Shown: piece by piece, positions 53,092 through 61,530 of the stretch
Layout: every line of letters begins with the position of its first letter
Numbering within the stretch: the stretch's first letter is position 1
From: Tenacibaculum todarodis
GTDB lineage: Bacteria > Bacteroidota > Bacteroidia > Flavobacteriales > Flavobacteriaceae
Direction of reading: 5' to 3'
DNA: 64,000 bases
Assembly: GCF_001889045.1 (NCBI RefSeq)
Contig: NZ_CP018155.1
Location: 801,001 to 865,000 of the forward strand
Translations under genes and position numbers: made by a program
The notes under the pieces: generated by a model
Seen by the model: only the letters and a program-made list of their open reading frames with translations
What the model was told of the DNA's origin: nothing
Database searches by the model: none

Positions 53092-56000
53092 TTAGAATAT
53101 ATATCTTAATCCTAACTGCATTTGCCAACGAGAAATTAAACTAGAGTTTGGAGTAAATGTTTGTGTTACATTTGGATCAAAAGTATATGTTGGTACTCTT
53201 GTTCCAGGATCTACAGAAACCCCTAATGGTTGAACATTAGCAACCTGCTGCACAACTCCCCAATCAGAATTAATTAAATTCCCAATATTTAAAATATCTA
53301 AACTTAATTGAATTGTATTTTGCTTGTCTTCTGATAATTTAAAGTCTTGTAAAATTTTAACATCCCATTTACCTCTCCAAGGAGCAGAAGCACCATAGCG
53401 TTCTACATATTGTCCTCTTCTACTGTTTAAATATTCATCTTGTGCTATGTAAGATTTTAAACCTGTTCTTTGAGTAGCCAATGTATTATTTGTCGTGTCA
53501 AAATTCATTGCATCAACTTCAGAATCTGTAGGAATGTATAATAAATCATTTAATGAAGAATTATCATTATTTATATCTCCACCATAAGTATAATTAAACC
53601 TTCCTCCTTTTGCATATTCGAAGAATGTTGAAATAGTTGTTGGAGCTTTATCTCCGAAGAAATTAAACTTTTTTGATGCTACACCTATTATTCTATGATT
53701 ATCTCCATACTTAGAATTTGATAAAACATCTGCATTAGCATTTCCTGTAGTTGGATTAAAATCAAAAGCATCTCCTGTAATTTCTGCTTCAATAGAGTTT
53801 ACATCTTTAGAACTTAAATAACTATATGCTATATTGGCATATAAACCGTTTTCAAAAGTCTTTTGAATTTTTGTAGAAAAGTTAAAAGTTCTTCCTTTAT
53901 CTGAATTAGTAAAAACATAAGCATTATTTCCTTTATCTGCATCATCATAATATGCTCTTGTATCTCCTTGACCTACTAAATTTTGAGAAGGTGTGTTTAA
54001 TCCCCAGTTTTGAACATGAGCTCCATTTATATCTTTTGTATAAGAAATATCTCCAGTTACTACATATCCATTTTCAAACTTATAATCTACACCAACATTT
54101 GTTCTCCACACTTGCGGAAATTGAAAATTTGGATCAACCATTTGATAAAAGAATGCATTAGGGTTTGCAATTTGATTTCCTAACCATACAAAAGGTAAAC
54201 GTCCTGTAAATAAACCAGAACCACCTCTAACCTGAAGTTTTCTTTCTCCATTTACATCCCAATTGAAACCAACTCTTGGAGAAAATAACCATTTGTTTGT
54301 AGGCATTTTAGCGTTATCTAACATTACCGTTTCACCAGTATTAGGGTTTGTATATGGTATAGTTAAATCAACACAACAAGAAACGTCTATTACTTCTTGT
54401 GCTTTTTCAGCAGTATCAAAAAATAATGGTTTGTCCATTCTTAATCCATACGTTAATTTAAAATTATCGTTTACTTCCCATTCATCTTGAACATAAAGTC
54501 CTAATTGCCCAACATTTGTTTCTGCTAATGCCCAACCTCCAGCATTACCTGTTCCGTTAGTTGTTAAATCATTATGCACAGAAATAGCAGCATCAAATTG
54601 ACCTTGATAATTTGCTACTAATGCAGCTTCTCCAGCAGCATCTAAGCCTCTAAAATCAGCAATACTTCCTGAAGGAAAAAATACTCCTTGTGCACCTAAT
54701 GCTCCTAAATTAAAAGAGTTATCAAACATAAATTTCTCAAAAGAAACTCCAATTGTATAAGTATGATCTCCTCTATATAAATTTAAATTATTAGTAATTT
54801 GAAACACTTTTTGATCTAAAACATTATTTACAGAAAAAGGCTCATGACCAGCAATAATGTAATTTGAACTTCCATTTTCATCTAAAAGAGTAATAGAAGG
54901 TGCTGGACTAGAAAGTGGATCTCTAAAATCATCAAAATGAGTATAACCCATTTGTAATTTGTTTGTTACTTTATCACTAAATGTTGAATTTAATTCTAAT
55001 TGAAATGAGTTTATATTATTATTAATTTCATAACCTGCATTTTCAAACTGTAATGTTGTTGCACTTGGCCCTCTAAAACCTAATGCTGTTGGGTGTGCCG
55101 GTTTTTCTTTTGAAGCGTTTAAGAAATTATATATAAAAGCAAGTCTATGCTTTTCATTTACATTCCAATCAAACTTAATAATTCCTTTTGTTGACTTAGA
55201 ATCATAAGTAAAGCCTTTGTAAGCTCCTGGATCATACATTTGTCCATTTCCTATGTCAATTTGAGAAAGTATATTACTTACTAATTGTAAGTCTGATTCT
55301 AAAACTCTAGAATCATTAATGGCACCACTTCCACTATTTGGTTGAAAAGAAGACCCTAAATCTGTTCTATCATCTTTTTCAAAGTTTGCAAAAAAGAATA
55401 ATTTATTTTCAATAACAGGTCCTCCAATACTAAATCCATATTGTTTTTGAGATAGTTCTGGTTTAAAAACATCTTCACCTTCAATACTTCCACCTGTTAA
55501 GCTTTCATTTCTAAAAAAACCATAAACTGTACCATGAAACTCATTTGTACCACTTTTAGTTACGGCATTTACAGAAGCTCCTGTAAATCCAGAAAGCGTA
55601 ACATCATAAGGAGCAACAGAAACAGAAATTTGCTCAATTGCATCTAAAGATATTGGTTGAGAATCTGTTTGTCCTCCTGGTGTTGCTGCATCTAATCCAA
55701 AAGGATTGTTAAATACGGCTCCATCTAAAGAAAAATTATTGTATTGGTCATTTCTACCTCCAAATGAATTACCACTTGCAGTTGGTTCTAATCTTGTAAA
55801 ATCTGAAGCTGAACGAGAAATTGTTGGTAATGTTTTTAATTGCATAGCACTTACACTTGTTTGTGCTCCTGTTCTATCGCTATTAAAAACTTTACTTTTA
55901 GATGATGTAATTACAACTTCATCTAAAGAAACTCCTTCTTCAGCTATCTTACCATCTATATTAGTTGTTTTACCTAAAGTTAAATAAACATTGTTTACAT

Positions 56001-56262
56001 CTTGTGCTGTAAAACCAACGTAACTAAATGTAACCTTATAAGGACCACCAACTCTAAGGTTTGGTACAGAATATCTACCATTTTCTTGTGTAACTGTTCC
56101 AGAAACAGTTCCTGTTGGAGTATGTAATACAATTACATTTGCACCATAAATTGGTTCTCCAGCATTATCCGTAACTATTCCTTTAATTTTTGATGTGGTA
56201 ACTTGTGCAGTTACATTTAACACCAAGGTTAAAGCAAATAGTAATGCTAGTGTTTTTTTCAT
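53092..56262 (-). CDS. Oar-like TonB-dependent outer-membrane receptor
   Basis: The 1056-residue protein has a signal peptide (1-19, ending VTAQ), a carboxypeptidase-regulatory-like beta domain (about 26-105), a plug domain (about 115-245, with SFGGRNDQYNNFSLDGAVFN) and a large beta-barrel ending in the aromatic terminus LGLRYIF. It lacks a SusD partner, so it is closer to Oar-type receptors than to SusCD nutrient pairs. The ligand is unknown; peptide or protein uptake or surface functions are known for relatives. Confidence 0.9.
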   Translation of the reverse strand: MKKTLALLFALTLVLNVTAQVTTSKIKGIVTDNAGEPIYGANVIVLHTPTGTVSGTVTQENGRYSVPNLRVGGPYKVTFSYVGFTAQDVNNVYLTLGKTTNIDGKIAEEGVSLDEVVITSSKSKVFNSDRTGAQTSVSAMQLKTLPTISRSASDFTRLEPTASGNSFGGRNDQYNNFSLDGAVFNNPFGLDAATPGGQTDSQPISLDAIEQISVSVAPYDVTLSGFTGASVNAVTKSGTNEFHGTVYGFFRNESLTGGSIEGEDVFKPELSQKQYGFSIGGPVIENKLFFFANFEKDDRTDLGSSFQPNSGSGAINDSRVLESDLQLVSNILSQIDIGNGQMYDPGAYKGFTYDSKSTKGIIKFDWNVNEKHRLAFIYNFLNASKEKPAHPTALGFRGPSATTLQFENAGYEINNNINSFQLELNSTFSDKVTNKLQMGYTHFDDFRDPLSSPAPSITLLDENGSSNYIIAGHEPFSVNNVLDQKVFQITNNLNLYRGDHTYTIGVSFEKFMFDNSFNLGALGAQGVFFPSGSIADFRGLDAAGEAALVANYQGQFDAAISVHNDLTTNGTGNAGGWALAETNVGQLGLYVQDEWEVNDNFKLTYGLRMDKPLFFDTAEKAQEVIDVSCCVDLTIPYTNPNTGETVMLDNAKMPTNKWLFSPRVGFNWDVNGERKLQVRGGSGLFTGRLPFVWLGNQIANPNAFFYQMVDPNFQFPQVWRTNVGVDYKFENGYVVTGDISYTKDINGAHVQNWGLNTPSQNLVGQGDTRAYYDDADKGNNAYVFTNSDKGRTFNFSTKIQKTFENGLYANIAYSYLSSKDVNSIEAEITGDAFDFNPTTGNANADVLSNSKYGDNHRIIGVASKKFNFFGDKAPTTISTFFEYAKGGRFNYTYGGDINNDNSSLNDLLYIPTDSEVDAMNFDTTNNTLATQRTGLKSYIAQDEYLNSRRGQYVERYGASAPWRGKWDVKILQDFKLSEDKQNTIQLSLDILNIGNLINSDWGVVQQVANVQPLGVSVDPGTRVPTYTFDPNVTQTFTPNSSLISRWQMQLGLRYIF

Positions 56263-56313
56263 GTGAAAATATGTTTAAATTTGAATTATTATGATGTAAA
56301 TTTAAAACAAAAA

Positions 56314-56337
56314 AAGCCTACTCAAACGAGTAGGCTT
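56314..56337 (-). terminator. Terminator of the rpsF-rpsR-rplI operon
   Basis: AAGCCTACTC (56314-56323) pairs with GAGTAGGCTT (56328-56337), followed leftward by a long T run. It lies between rplI and the start of the receptor gene. Confidence 0.85.
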
Positions 56338-56371
56338 ATCTTTTATTAACACATATTTAACATTTTGCTAA

Positions 56372-56818
56372 TTACTCAGCAACAACTTCAAATACGATTT
56401 CTGCAACTACAGCTCTGTGTAAACGAACAGCTGCGTTGTATTTTCCTAATCTTTTAACATTACCTCCAGTAACTTTAATAAACTTTTTGTCTATTTCTGT
56501 ACCAGCTTTTACTAAAGCTTCTGCAACATTAATGTTGTTTACAGATCCAAATAATTTATCTCCACTACCTACTTTAGAAGTAATTTTTAATTCATATCCT
56601 TTAATTGTTTCAGCCACTTTATTAGCTTCTTCAATTAATTTAGCTTCTTTAAAAGCGCGTTGCTTTAAAGTTTCTGCTAATACTTTTTTAGCTGAAGAAG
56701 TAGCTAAAACTGCTTGTCCTTGAGGTATTAAAAAGTTTCTACCGTATCCGTTTTTAACAGTTACAACATCATCTTTAAAACCTAAGTTTTCTACGTCTTG
56801 TCTTAATATTAATTCCAT
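56372..56818 (-). CDS. rplI: 50S ribosomal protein L9
   Basis: The 148-residue protein starts MELILRQDVENLGFKDDVVTVKNGYGRNFLIP, the L9 N-terminal domain, followed by the connecting helix and the C-terminal rRNA-binding domain (KLFGSVNNINVAEAL). It is the third gene of the operon. Confidence 0.97.
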   Translation of the reverse strand: MELILRQDVENLGFKDDVVTVKNGYGRNFLIPQGQAVLATSSAKKVLAETLKQRAFKEAKLIEEANKVAETIKGYELKITSKVGSGDKLFGSVNNINVAEALVKAGTEIDKKFIKVTGGNVKRLGKYNAAVRLHRAVVAEIVFEVVAE

Positions 56819-56832
56819 TGTCTACTTCTTTA

Positions 56833-57129
56833 TTATTTTAACATATCTCCTACATAAGGCATTAACGCTAAATGACGCGCTCTTTTAATTGCTTGCGCAA
56901 CCTTACGTTGATATTTTAATGATGTTCCTGTTAAACGTCTTGGTAAAATTTTACCTTGTTCATTTACTAAATACATTAAGAAGTCTGCATCTTTATAATC
57001 GATGTATTTAATACCATTCTTTTTAAAACGACAGTATTTTGCTTCTTTTTTAGTTTCAATATCTAACGGCGTTAAATATCTAACTTCTCCTTGTTTGTTT
57101 CCTTTTGCTTGTTGTTCTATAGACGACAT
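56833..57129 (-). CDS. rpsR: 30S ribosomal protein S18
   Basis: The 98-residue S18 has the conserved [17 protein letters not shown] and the [20 protein letters not shown] block. It binds with S6 in the 30S platform. It starts 6 bp after rpsF. Confidence 0.96.
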   Translation of the reverse strand: MSSIEQQAKGNKQGEVRYLTPLDIETKKEAKYCRFKKNGIKYIDYKDADFLMYLVNEQGKILPRRLTGTSLKYQRKVAQAIKRARHLALMPYVGDMLK

Positions 57130-57135
57130 AATCTC

Positions 57136-57477
57136 TTATTTTTTAGCAGATTTAACACGTGCGCTTCTCTTTTCAGCCCAAGCTGCAGCATGTTTATCTA
57201 ATTTAACAGTTAAATAACGCATAACGCTATCATCTCTTCTAAATTCTAACTCAAATGCAGCAATAGCTTCTCCAGCTACTTTGTATTCAAGTAAGTGATA
57301 AAATCCACTTTTTTTCTTTTCAATTGGATACGCTAATTTCTTTAAGCCCCAATCTTCTTTTGAGATCATGCTAGCTCCTTTAGATGCTAAATAATCTTCG
57401 AACTTTTGTACTGTCTCCTTTATCTGAGTGTCAGATAAAACGGGATTCAATATGAAAACAGTTTCGTAATGATTCAT
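57136..57477 (-). CDS. rpsF: 30S ribosomal protein S6
   Basis: The 113-residue S6 begins MNHYETVFILNPVLSDTQI and has the KRLAYPIEKKKSGFYHLLEY-type core (here GLKKLAYPIEKKKSGFYHL) and the DDSVMRYLTVKLDKHA tail. It heads the rpsF-rpsR-rplI operon. Confidence 0.97.
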   Translation of the reverse strand: MNHYETVFILNPVLSDTQIKETVQKFEDYLASKGASMISKEDWGLKKLAYPIEKKKSGFYHLLEYKVAGEAIAAFELEFRRDDSVMRYLTVKLDKHAAAWAEKRSARVKSAKK

Positions 57478-57508
57478 AATTAATTGTTTAAATTTATTTT
57501 TAAGGCTG

Positions 57509-57516
57509 CAAATATA
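57509..57516 (-). promoter_or_regulatory. -7 box of the rpsF operon
   Basis: TATATTTG followed by CAGCC on the minus strand, 31 bp before the rpsF ATG, is an exact TAnnTTTG match. The leader is short and shows no extended structure. Confidence 0.55.
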
Positions 57517-57595
57517 GTGAGTTTTAAATCAACTACATACTTTTATAATGTATAATTTTAGCTATTTTTACCAATATATTTTTAAAATTACTCTT

Positions 57596-58486
57596 ATGAA
57601 TATTCCTGAATTGCCAAATTTAATACATTATGCTATTCCTTTTTTTGTTTTAACAGTTATTATTGAAGTTATTTTAACTGTAAAAGTAAAAATGGAAGAT
57701 TACCAATACAAAGATGCAATAACCTCAATAACAATGGGTTTAGGAAATGTTTTTGTTGGTTTATTTACCAAAGGATTAATCTTAGCAGTATTCTTATTTT
57801 TATACGAATATCGTTTTTTTACAATTCCATTTACTTGGTGGGCTTGGTTGCTTTTACTATTTGCTGAAGATTTAGCCTATTACTGGAATCATAGAATTGC
57901 GCATGAAAGCAGGTTGTTTTGGGCAAGCCATGTTGTGCATCATTCTTCAAAACAATATAATTTAAGTACAGCATTACGCCAAACTTGGACTGGGAGTTTT
58001 TATACTTTTATCTTTTGGTTGCCACTTATTTTGATTGGTTTTCATCCAATAATGGTATTAATGCAAATGAGTATTTCTTTATTATATCAATATTGGATTC
58101 ATACAGAAATGATTGACAAATTACCAAAATGGTTCGAAGCTATTTTTAACACACCAAGTCATCATAGAGTTCATCATGCAACAAATCCGCAGTATTTAGA
58201 CAGAAATCATGCAGGAATTTTTATTATTTGGGATAAGATTTTTGGAACCTTTGAACCAGAAGTTGAAAAACCTACTTACGGATTGGTTTCAAACATAAAC
58301 ACCTACAATCCTATTAAAATTGCTTTTATTGAATGGTTTAATATGATTAAAGATGTTTTTAATAGTAAAACTTCAATAGGTAAACGCCTAGGTTATTTTA
58401 TAAAACCTCCTGGTTGGAAACACGATGGAACTGGAAAATTATCTTCAGACTTAAGAAAAGAATGGGAAGACAATAAAATGGAATAA
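57596..58486 (+). CDS. Sterol desaturase / fatty acid hydroxylase family membrane protein
   Basis: The roughly 296-residue protein has several hydrophobic helices and the three His boxes of the family: HRIAH, HVVHH and HHRVHH. These bind a di-iron centre for lipid or carotenoid hydroxylation/desaturation in the membrane. The ATG at 57596 (MNIPELPNLIHYA) is chosen over one 16 codons upstream, whose residues do not look like the family N-terminus. The substrate is not determinable; sphingolipid, fatty-acid and carotenoid relatives exist. A strong terminator follows. Confidence 0.85.
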   Translation: MNIPELPNLIHYAIPFFVLTVIIEVILTVKVKMEDYQYKDAITSITMGLGNVFVGLFTKGLILAVFLFLYEYRFFTIPFTWWAWLLLLFAEDLAYYWNHRIAHESRLFWASHVVHHSSKQYNLSTALRQTWTGSFYTFIFWLPLILIGFHPIMVLMQMSISLLYQYWIHTEMIDKLPKWFEAIFNTPSHHRVHHATNPQYLDRNHAGIFIIWDKIFGTFEPEVEKPTYGLVSNINTYNPIKIAFIEWFNMIKDVFNSKTSIGKRLGYFIKPPGWKHDGTGKLSSDLRKEWEDNKME

Positions 58487-58491
58487 AGTAC

Positions 58492-58520
58492 GAACCTCGA
58501 GCTAAGTTAGCTCGAGGTTC
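58492..58520. terminator. Terminator after the desaturase gene
   Basis: GAACCTCGAGCTAA (58492-58505) pairs with TTAGCTCGAGGTTC (58507-58520), a 14-bp inverted repeat with a minimal loop. Confidence 0.8.
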
Positions 58521-58598
58521 AAAATATCATAGTTAAACATGATATTCAGGGGATTAATATAACTTTTCTGTTATTCTTATTCCTGAATTACACCTCTA
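58492..58598 (-). ncRNA. Candidate small RNA, copy C (divergent)
   Basis: The AGGTTTTTTCCT box (58639-58628) and a -7-like AAACTTTG (58611-58604) point left into a hairpin AATATCAT/ATGATATT (58523-58530 with 58539-58546) and the desaturase terminator. The order matches copies A and B, but the box-to--7 spacing is 16 rather than 24 bp, the hairpin loop is shorter, and the block before the hairpin reads CCCC where A and B read GGGG. Confidence 0.35.
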
Positions 58599-58603
58599 AA
58601 CTA

Positions 58604-58639
58604 CAAAGTTTATCCCAATCTTTTATAAGGAAAAAACCT
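58604..58639 (-). promoter_or_regulatory. Upstream box and -7-like element of candidate C
   Basis: AGGTTTTTTCCTTATA (58639-58624) resembles the upstream box of copy A (AGGTTTTTCCTTATA). The -7-like AAACTTTG matches the TTTG core only. It lies between two convergent genes, so no protein gene can use it. Confidence 0.35.
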
Positions 58640-58655
58640 GTATTTATAAATTAGC

Positions 58656-60128
58656 TTAAAGCTTTAACGTTTTTTTAGATTTTTCTAACTGAACTTTAAA
58701 CAGCTCTTTTGTTACTTCAGCTTTATAAAATGGGATAATCTGTTTCATTTTTTCTTTTCCTTCATTAGTATTTAACAACTCCGGAAATGCTTTTTCAATA
58801 ACGTTTAACATAATTGAAGTTGCTGTTGATGCTCCAGGAGAAGCTCCTAACAAACAGGTTATACTTCCGTCTTTAGATGAAATTACTTCTGTACCAAACT
58901 GAAGTTTACCGCCTTCAAATTCGTCTTTTTTAATAATTTGAACACGTTGACCAGCTTTTACTACTTCCCAATCTTCATCTTTTGCGTCTTTCATAAACTT
59001 ACGTAACGCCTCCATTCTATCTTCTTTACTCATTAAAACTTGCTCTACTAAGTACTTGGTTAATGGCAAATTGTGCCAAAAAGCACCAAACATAGACGGA
59101 ATATTATCAAACTTAATCGATTTAAACAAATCTAAATTTGAACCTTCTTTTAAAAACTTCGGACTAAAACCTGCAAACGGACCAAACATTAACTGACGTT
59201 TTCCATCAATGTAACGTGTATCTAAATGTGGTGTAGACATTGGTGGATCTCCAAGACCTGCTTTACTATATACTTTTGCGTTGTGTTGTTTTATAATTTC
59301 TTCATTTTTACAAACCAACCATTCTCCACTAACAGGAAAACCTCCGTAACCTTCTTTTTCTTCAATTTCTACTTTTTGAAGTAACAATAAACTTCCGCCT
59401 CCAGCTCCAATAAAAACATGCTCTGCATCTACATTAAAAGTTTCATCAGTTTTATTGTTCTTAACTTCAACTGTCCAATCTTCTGCTTCTGGATCAATAT
59501 CTAACACATCCATATTACAATGAACAGTAGTATCAAACTTTGTTTCTAAAATATGAAATAACTTTTCTGTTAAAGCACCAAAATTCATTTCTGCTCCACG
59601 ATCTATTCTTGAAGCCGCCATAATTTCATCTTCACTCCTATTATTCATTATAAGAGGAAACCATTCTCGCATTTTATCTATTTCTCTTGTAAACTCAATA
59701 GAATTGAACATAAAGTGTTCTTTAAATTCTTTGAATCTCCTTTCTAAATAATCCGCGTTTTCTTCGCCTAAAACCCAACTGTGGTGTTTTACTGCGTTTA
59801 TAAAATCTGATGGAGTGTCTAATAAATCTTCTTCAATTAAATACGACCAAAATTGTTTAGACATTTCAAACTGTGTACAAATATCAATGGCTTTTTTTAT
59901 AGAAACCTTGCCATTTTCATCTGGACAATAATTCAATTCACACAAAGCGGAATGTCCTGTTCCTGCATTGTTCCAGGCAGCAGAACTTTCTTGTGCAACT
60001 TTATCTAAACGCTCTAAAATTAAGATATCCATCTTAGGGTTTAACAACTTGCAAATCAAAGCTAAATTGGCGCTCATTATTCCGCCACCAACACAGATTA
60101 GATCGTATTCTTTTTTGAATTGATTCAT
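58656..60128 (-). CDS. mqo: Malate:quinone oxidoreductase
   Basis: The 490-residue FAD enzyme begins with the nucleotide-binding LICVGGGIMSANLALICKLL and has SAAWNNAGTGHSALCELNY, the FIGAGGGSLLLLQK segment and the C-terminal LLGASPGASTATSIMLNV block. It oxidises malate to oxaloacetate at the inner membrane, replacing or supplementing soluble malate dehydrogenase in the TCA cycle. It begins one base after the glycosyltransferase stop. Confidence 0.96.
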   Translation of the reverse strand: MNQFKKEYDLICVGGGIMSANLALICKLLNPKMDILILERLDKVAQESSAAWNNAGTGHSALCELNYCPDENGKVSIKKAIDICTQFEMSKQFWSYLIEEDLLDTPSDFINAVKHHSWVLGEENADYLERRFKEFKEHFMFNSIEFTREIDKMREWFPLIMNNRSEDEIMAASRIDRGAEMNFGALTEKLFHILETKFDTTVHCNMDVLDIDPEAEDWTVEVKNNKTDETFNVDAEHVFIGAGGGSLLLLQKVEIEEKEGYGGFPVSGEWLVCKNEEIIKQHNAKVYSKAGLGDPPMSTPHLDTRYIDGKRQLMFGPFAGFSPKFLKEGSNLDLFKSIKFDNIPSMFGAFWHNLPLTKYLVEQVLMSKEDRMEALRKFMKDAKDEDWEVVKAGQRVQIIKKDEFEGGKLQFGTEVISSKDGSITCLLGASPGASTATSIMLNVIEKAFPELLNTNEGKEKMKQIIPFYKAEVTKELFKVQLEKSKKTLKL

Positions 60129-60129
60129 A

Positions 60130-61527
60130 TTATTTTTTTATATATAAGTTAAACTGTTTAGTATGGATATCAACTTTTACAAATTCCTTTTTATCAAGAT
60201 TAACATCACTAATAATTGTTTTATAGTTGTATGGATTTAGCGTATCTAAACTTATTTCATAATTCCGCATCATAAATCCATATAAAGCATCATATCTTTT
60301 TTCAGTTTTGCAACCTAAAATTACACCTTTTTGTAATTTTACTTCTAATTTTGTAAGATCTTCTAGTAAAATTTTATCTCTATTATTTATTTTTCCAATG
60401 TTATTGAATGACACAAAAATTGACGTTACTAACAAACCAATTGAAATAAAAGTAAATATTTTAGAAGTACTTAATCGCTGGATTACTTCTTTGTTTTGAA
60501 CACAAATTAAACTTAATGCTACAGCAAAAAATGGCGCAGTTGTAATTAAATAATAACTTGCTTGTTTCTCTGATATCATTATTGGCAAAACACCAGATAA
60601 ACCTAATAATAAAAAGAAAAATATTTGTTTTTTATGTTGAAAAAAAGTTGATGTTTTTAATTTAAAATAAGAAATTAACGATATTATAAGTACCAAAATA
60701 ATTGGCAACAAGTGTACTTGAAACAACTTTTTAATAATATAAAATCTACTAGATTGCATATTACTTATACTATTTCCTTCTAAAGAATTTAAGACTTGAT
60801 TGTTAAAATAGCTAATAATGTTTGTATAAGATTCTGGTTGAATAATAAAGAGTACTAATATTGTGGCAAAACCCAACAACATTAATAAACTGTATGTAAT
60901 AGTTTGTTTAATTGTAATCTTTTTAACTGAAAAAGAATACAAAACAACTGCTATTAAAGGAAAAATTCCTGTAATTCCTTTTGATAAAAAAGATAGTAAA
61001 ACACAAATTCCTGCTAAAAAAAAGAACGAATACTTCTCTTTTCTTATTCCTTTTAAAATTAAAATTATACTGAGTAAAATAAAGATTTCTTGAGTACATT
61101 CTAGAACATTGTTCGTGTACATTAAATAAACAACTTCGCATAAAAACCACAGTAAAACTGGTATAAACCATAGCTTTTGGCTTTCTTTATTTGCGTAAAA
61201 AATTGCTGACCAAAGTAGCTTAATTAGATAAATGTTTGCTAAGAAAATAAAAATTGAATATAACTTCTCTATCCATAAACTATCATTAAAAACAGTGAAA
61301 AATATAGATTGAATTCCAAAAACCAATGGTGGATGTTCATAAAACTGCGCAAACATAGTTTCTGTAAACATTGGTTGCCAAAATGAACCTAAACCATTTG
61401 CTAAATTTTTAGAGATTGCTGCATACCACAAACCATCTACAAACATTCCTTTTTGTAATAAATTAGGAACGAGCAATAAGATTATTATTGCAATCACGAA
61501 AATGTAGAAATTTTTATATTCTTTCAT
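60130..61527 (-). CDS. ArnT/PMT-like (GT39-type) membrane glycosyltransferase
   Basis: The 465-residue protein has about ten to eleven hydrophobic helices; after the first helix it has a periplasmic loop with FVDGLWYAAISKNLANGLG and FYEHPPLVFGIQS, characteristic of ArnT/PMT-type transferases that use polyprenyl-phosphate sugars. The acceptor may be lipid A, protein or glycan. It sits between priA and mqo with one- to three-base gaps, so the three genes are probably one transcript despite unrelated functions. Confidence 0.8.
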   Translation of the reverse strand: MKEYKNFYIFVIAIIILLLVPNLLQKGMFVDGLWYAAISKNLANGLGSFWQPMFTETMFAQFYEHPPLVFGIQSIFFTVFNDSLWIEKLYSIFIFLANIYLIKLLWSAIFYANKESQKLWFIPVLLWFLCEVVYLMYTNNVLECTQEIFILLSIILILKGIRKEKYSFFFLAGICVLLSFLSKGITGIFPLIAVVLYSFSVKKITIKQTITYSLLMLLGFATILVLFIIQPESYTNIISYFNNQVLNSLEGNSISNMQSSRFYIIKKLFQVHLLPIILVLIISLISYFKLKTSTFFQHKKQIFFFLLLGLSGVLPIMISEKQASYYLITTAPFFAVALSLICVQNKEVIQRLSTSKIFTFISIGLLVTSIFVSFNNIGKINNRDKILLEDLTKLEVKLQKGVILGCKTEKRYDALYGFMMRNYEISLDTLNPYNYKTIISDVNLDKKEFVKVDIHTKQFNLYIKK

Positions 61528-61530
61528 AAT

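Noticed and set aside
57478..57508. Possible S6:S18-binding autoregulatory leader before rpsF
   Set aside because: The leader after the -7 box is only about 25-30 bases, AT-rich, and shows neither a stem nor the GC-rich bulge expected for the S6:S18 motif.
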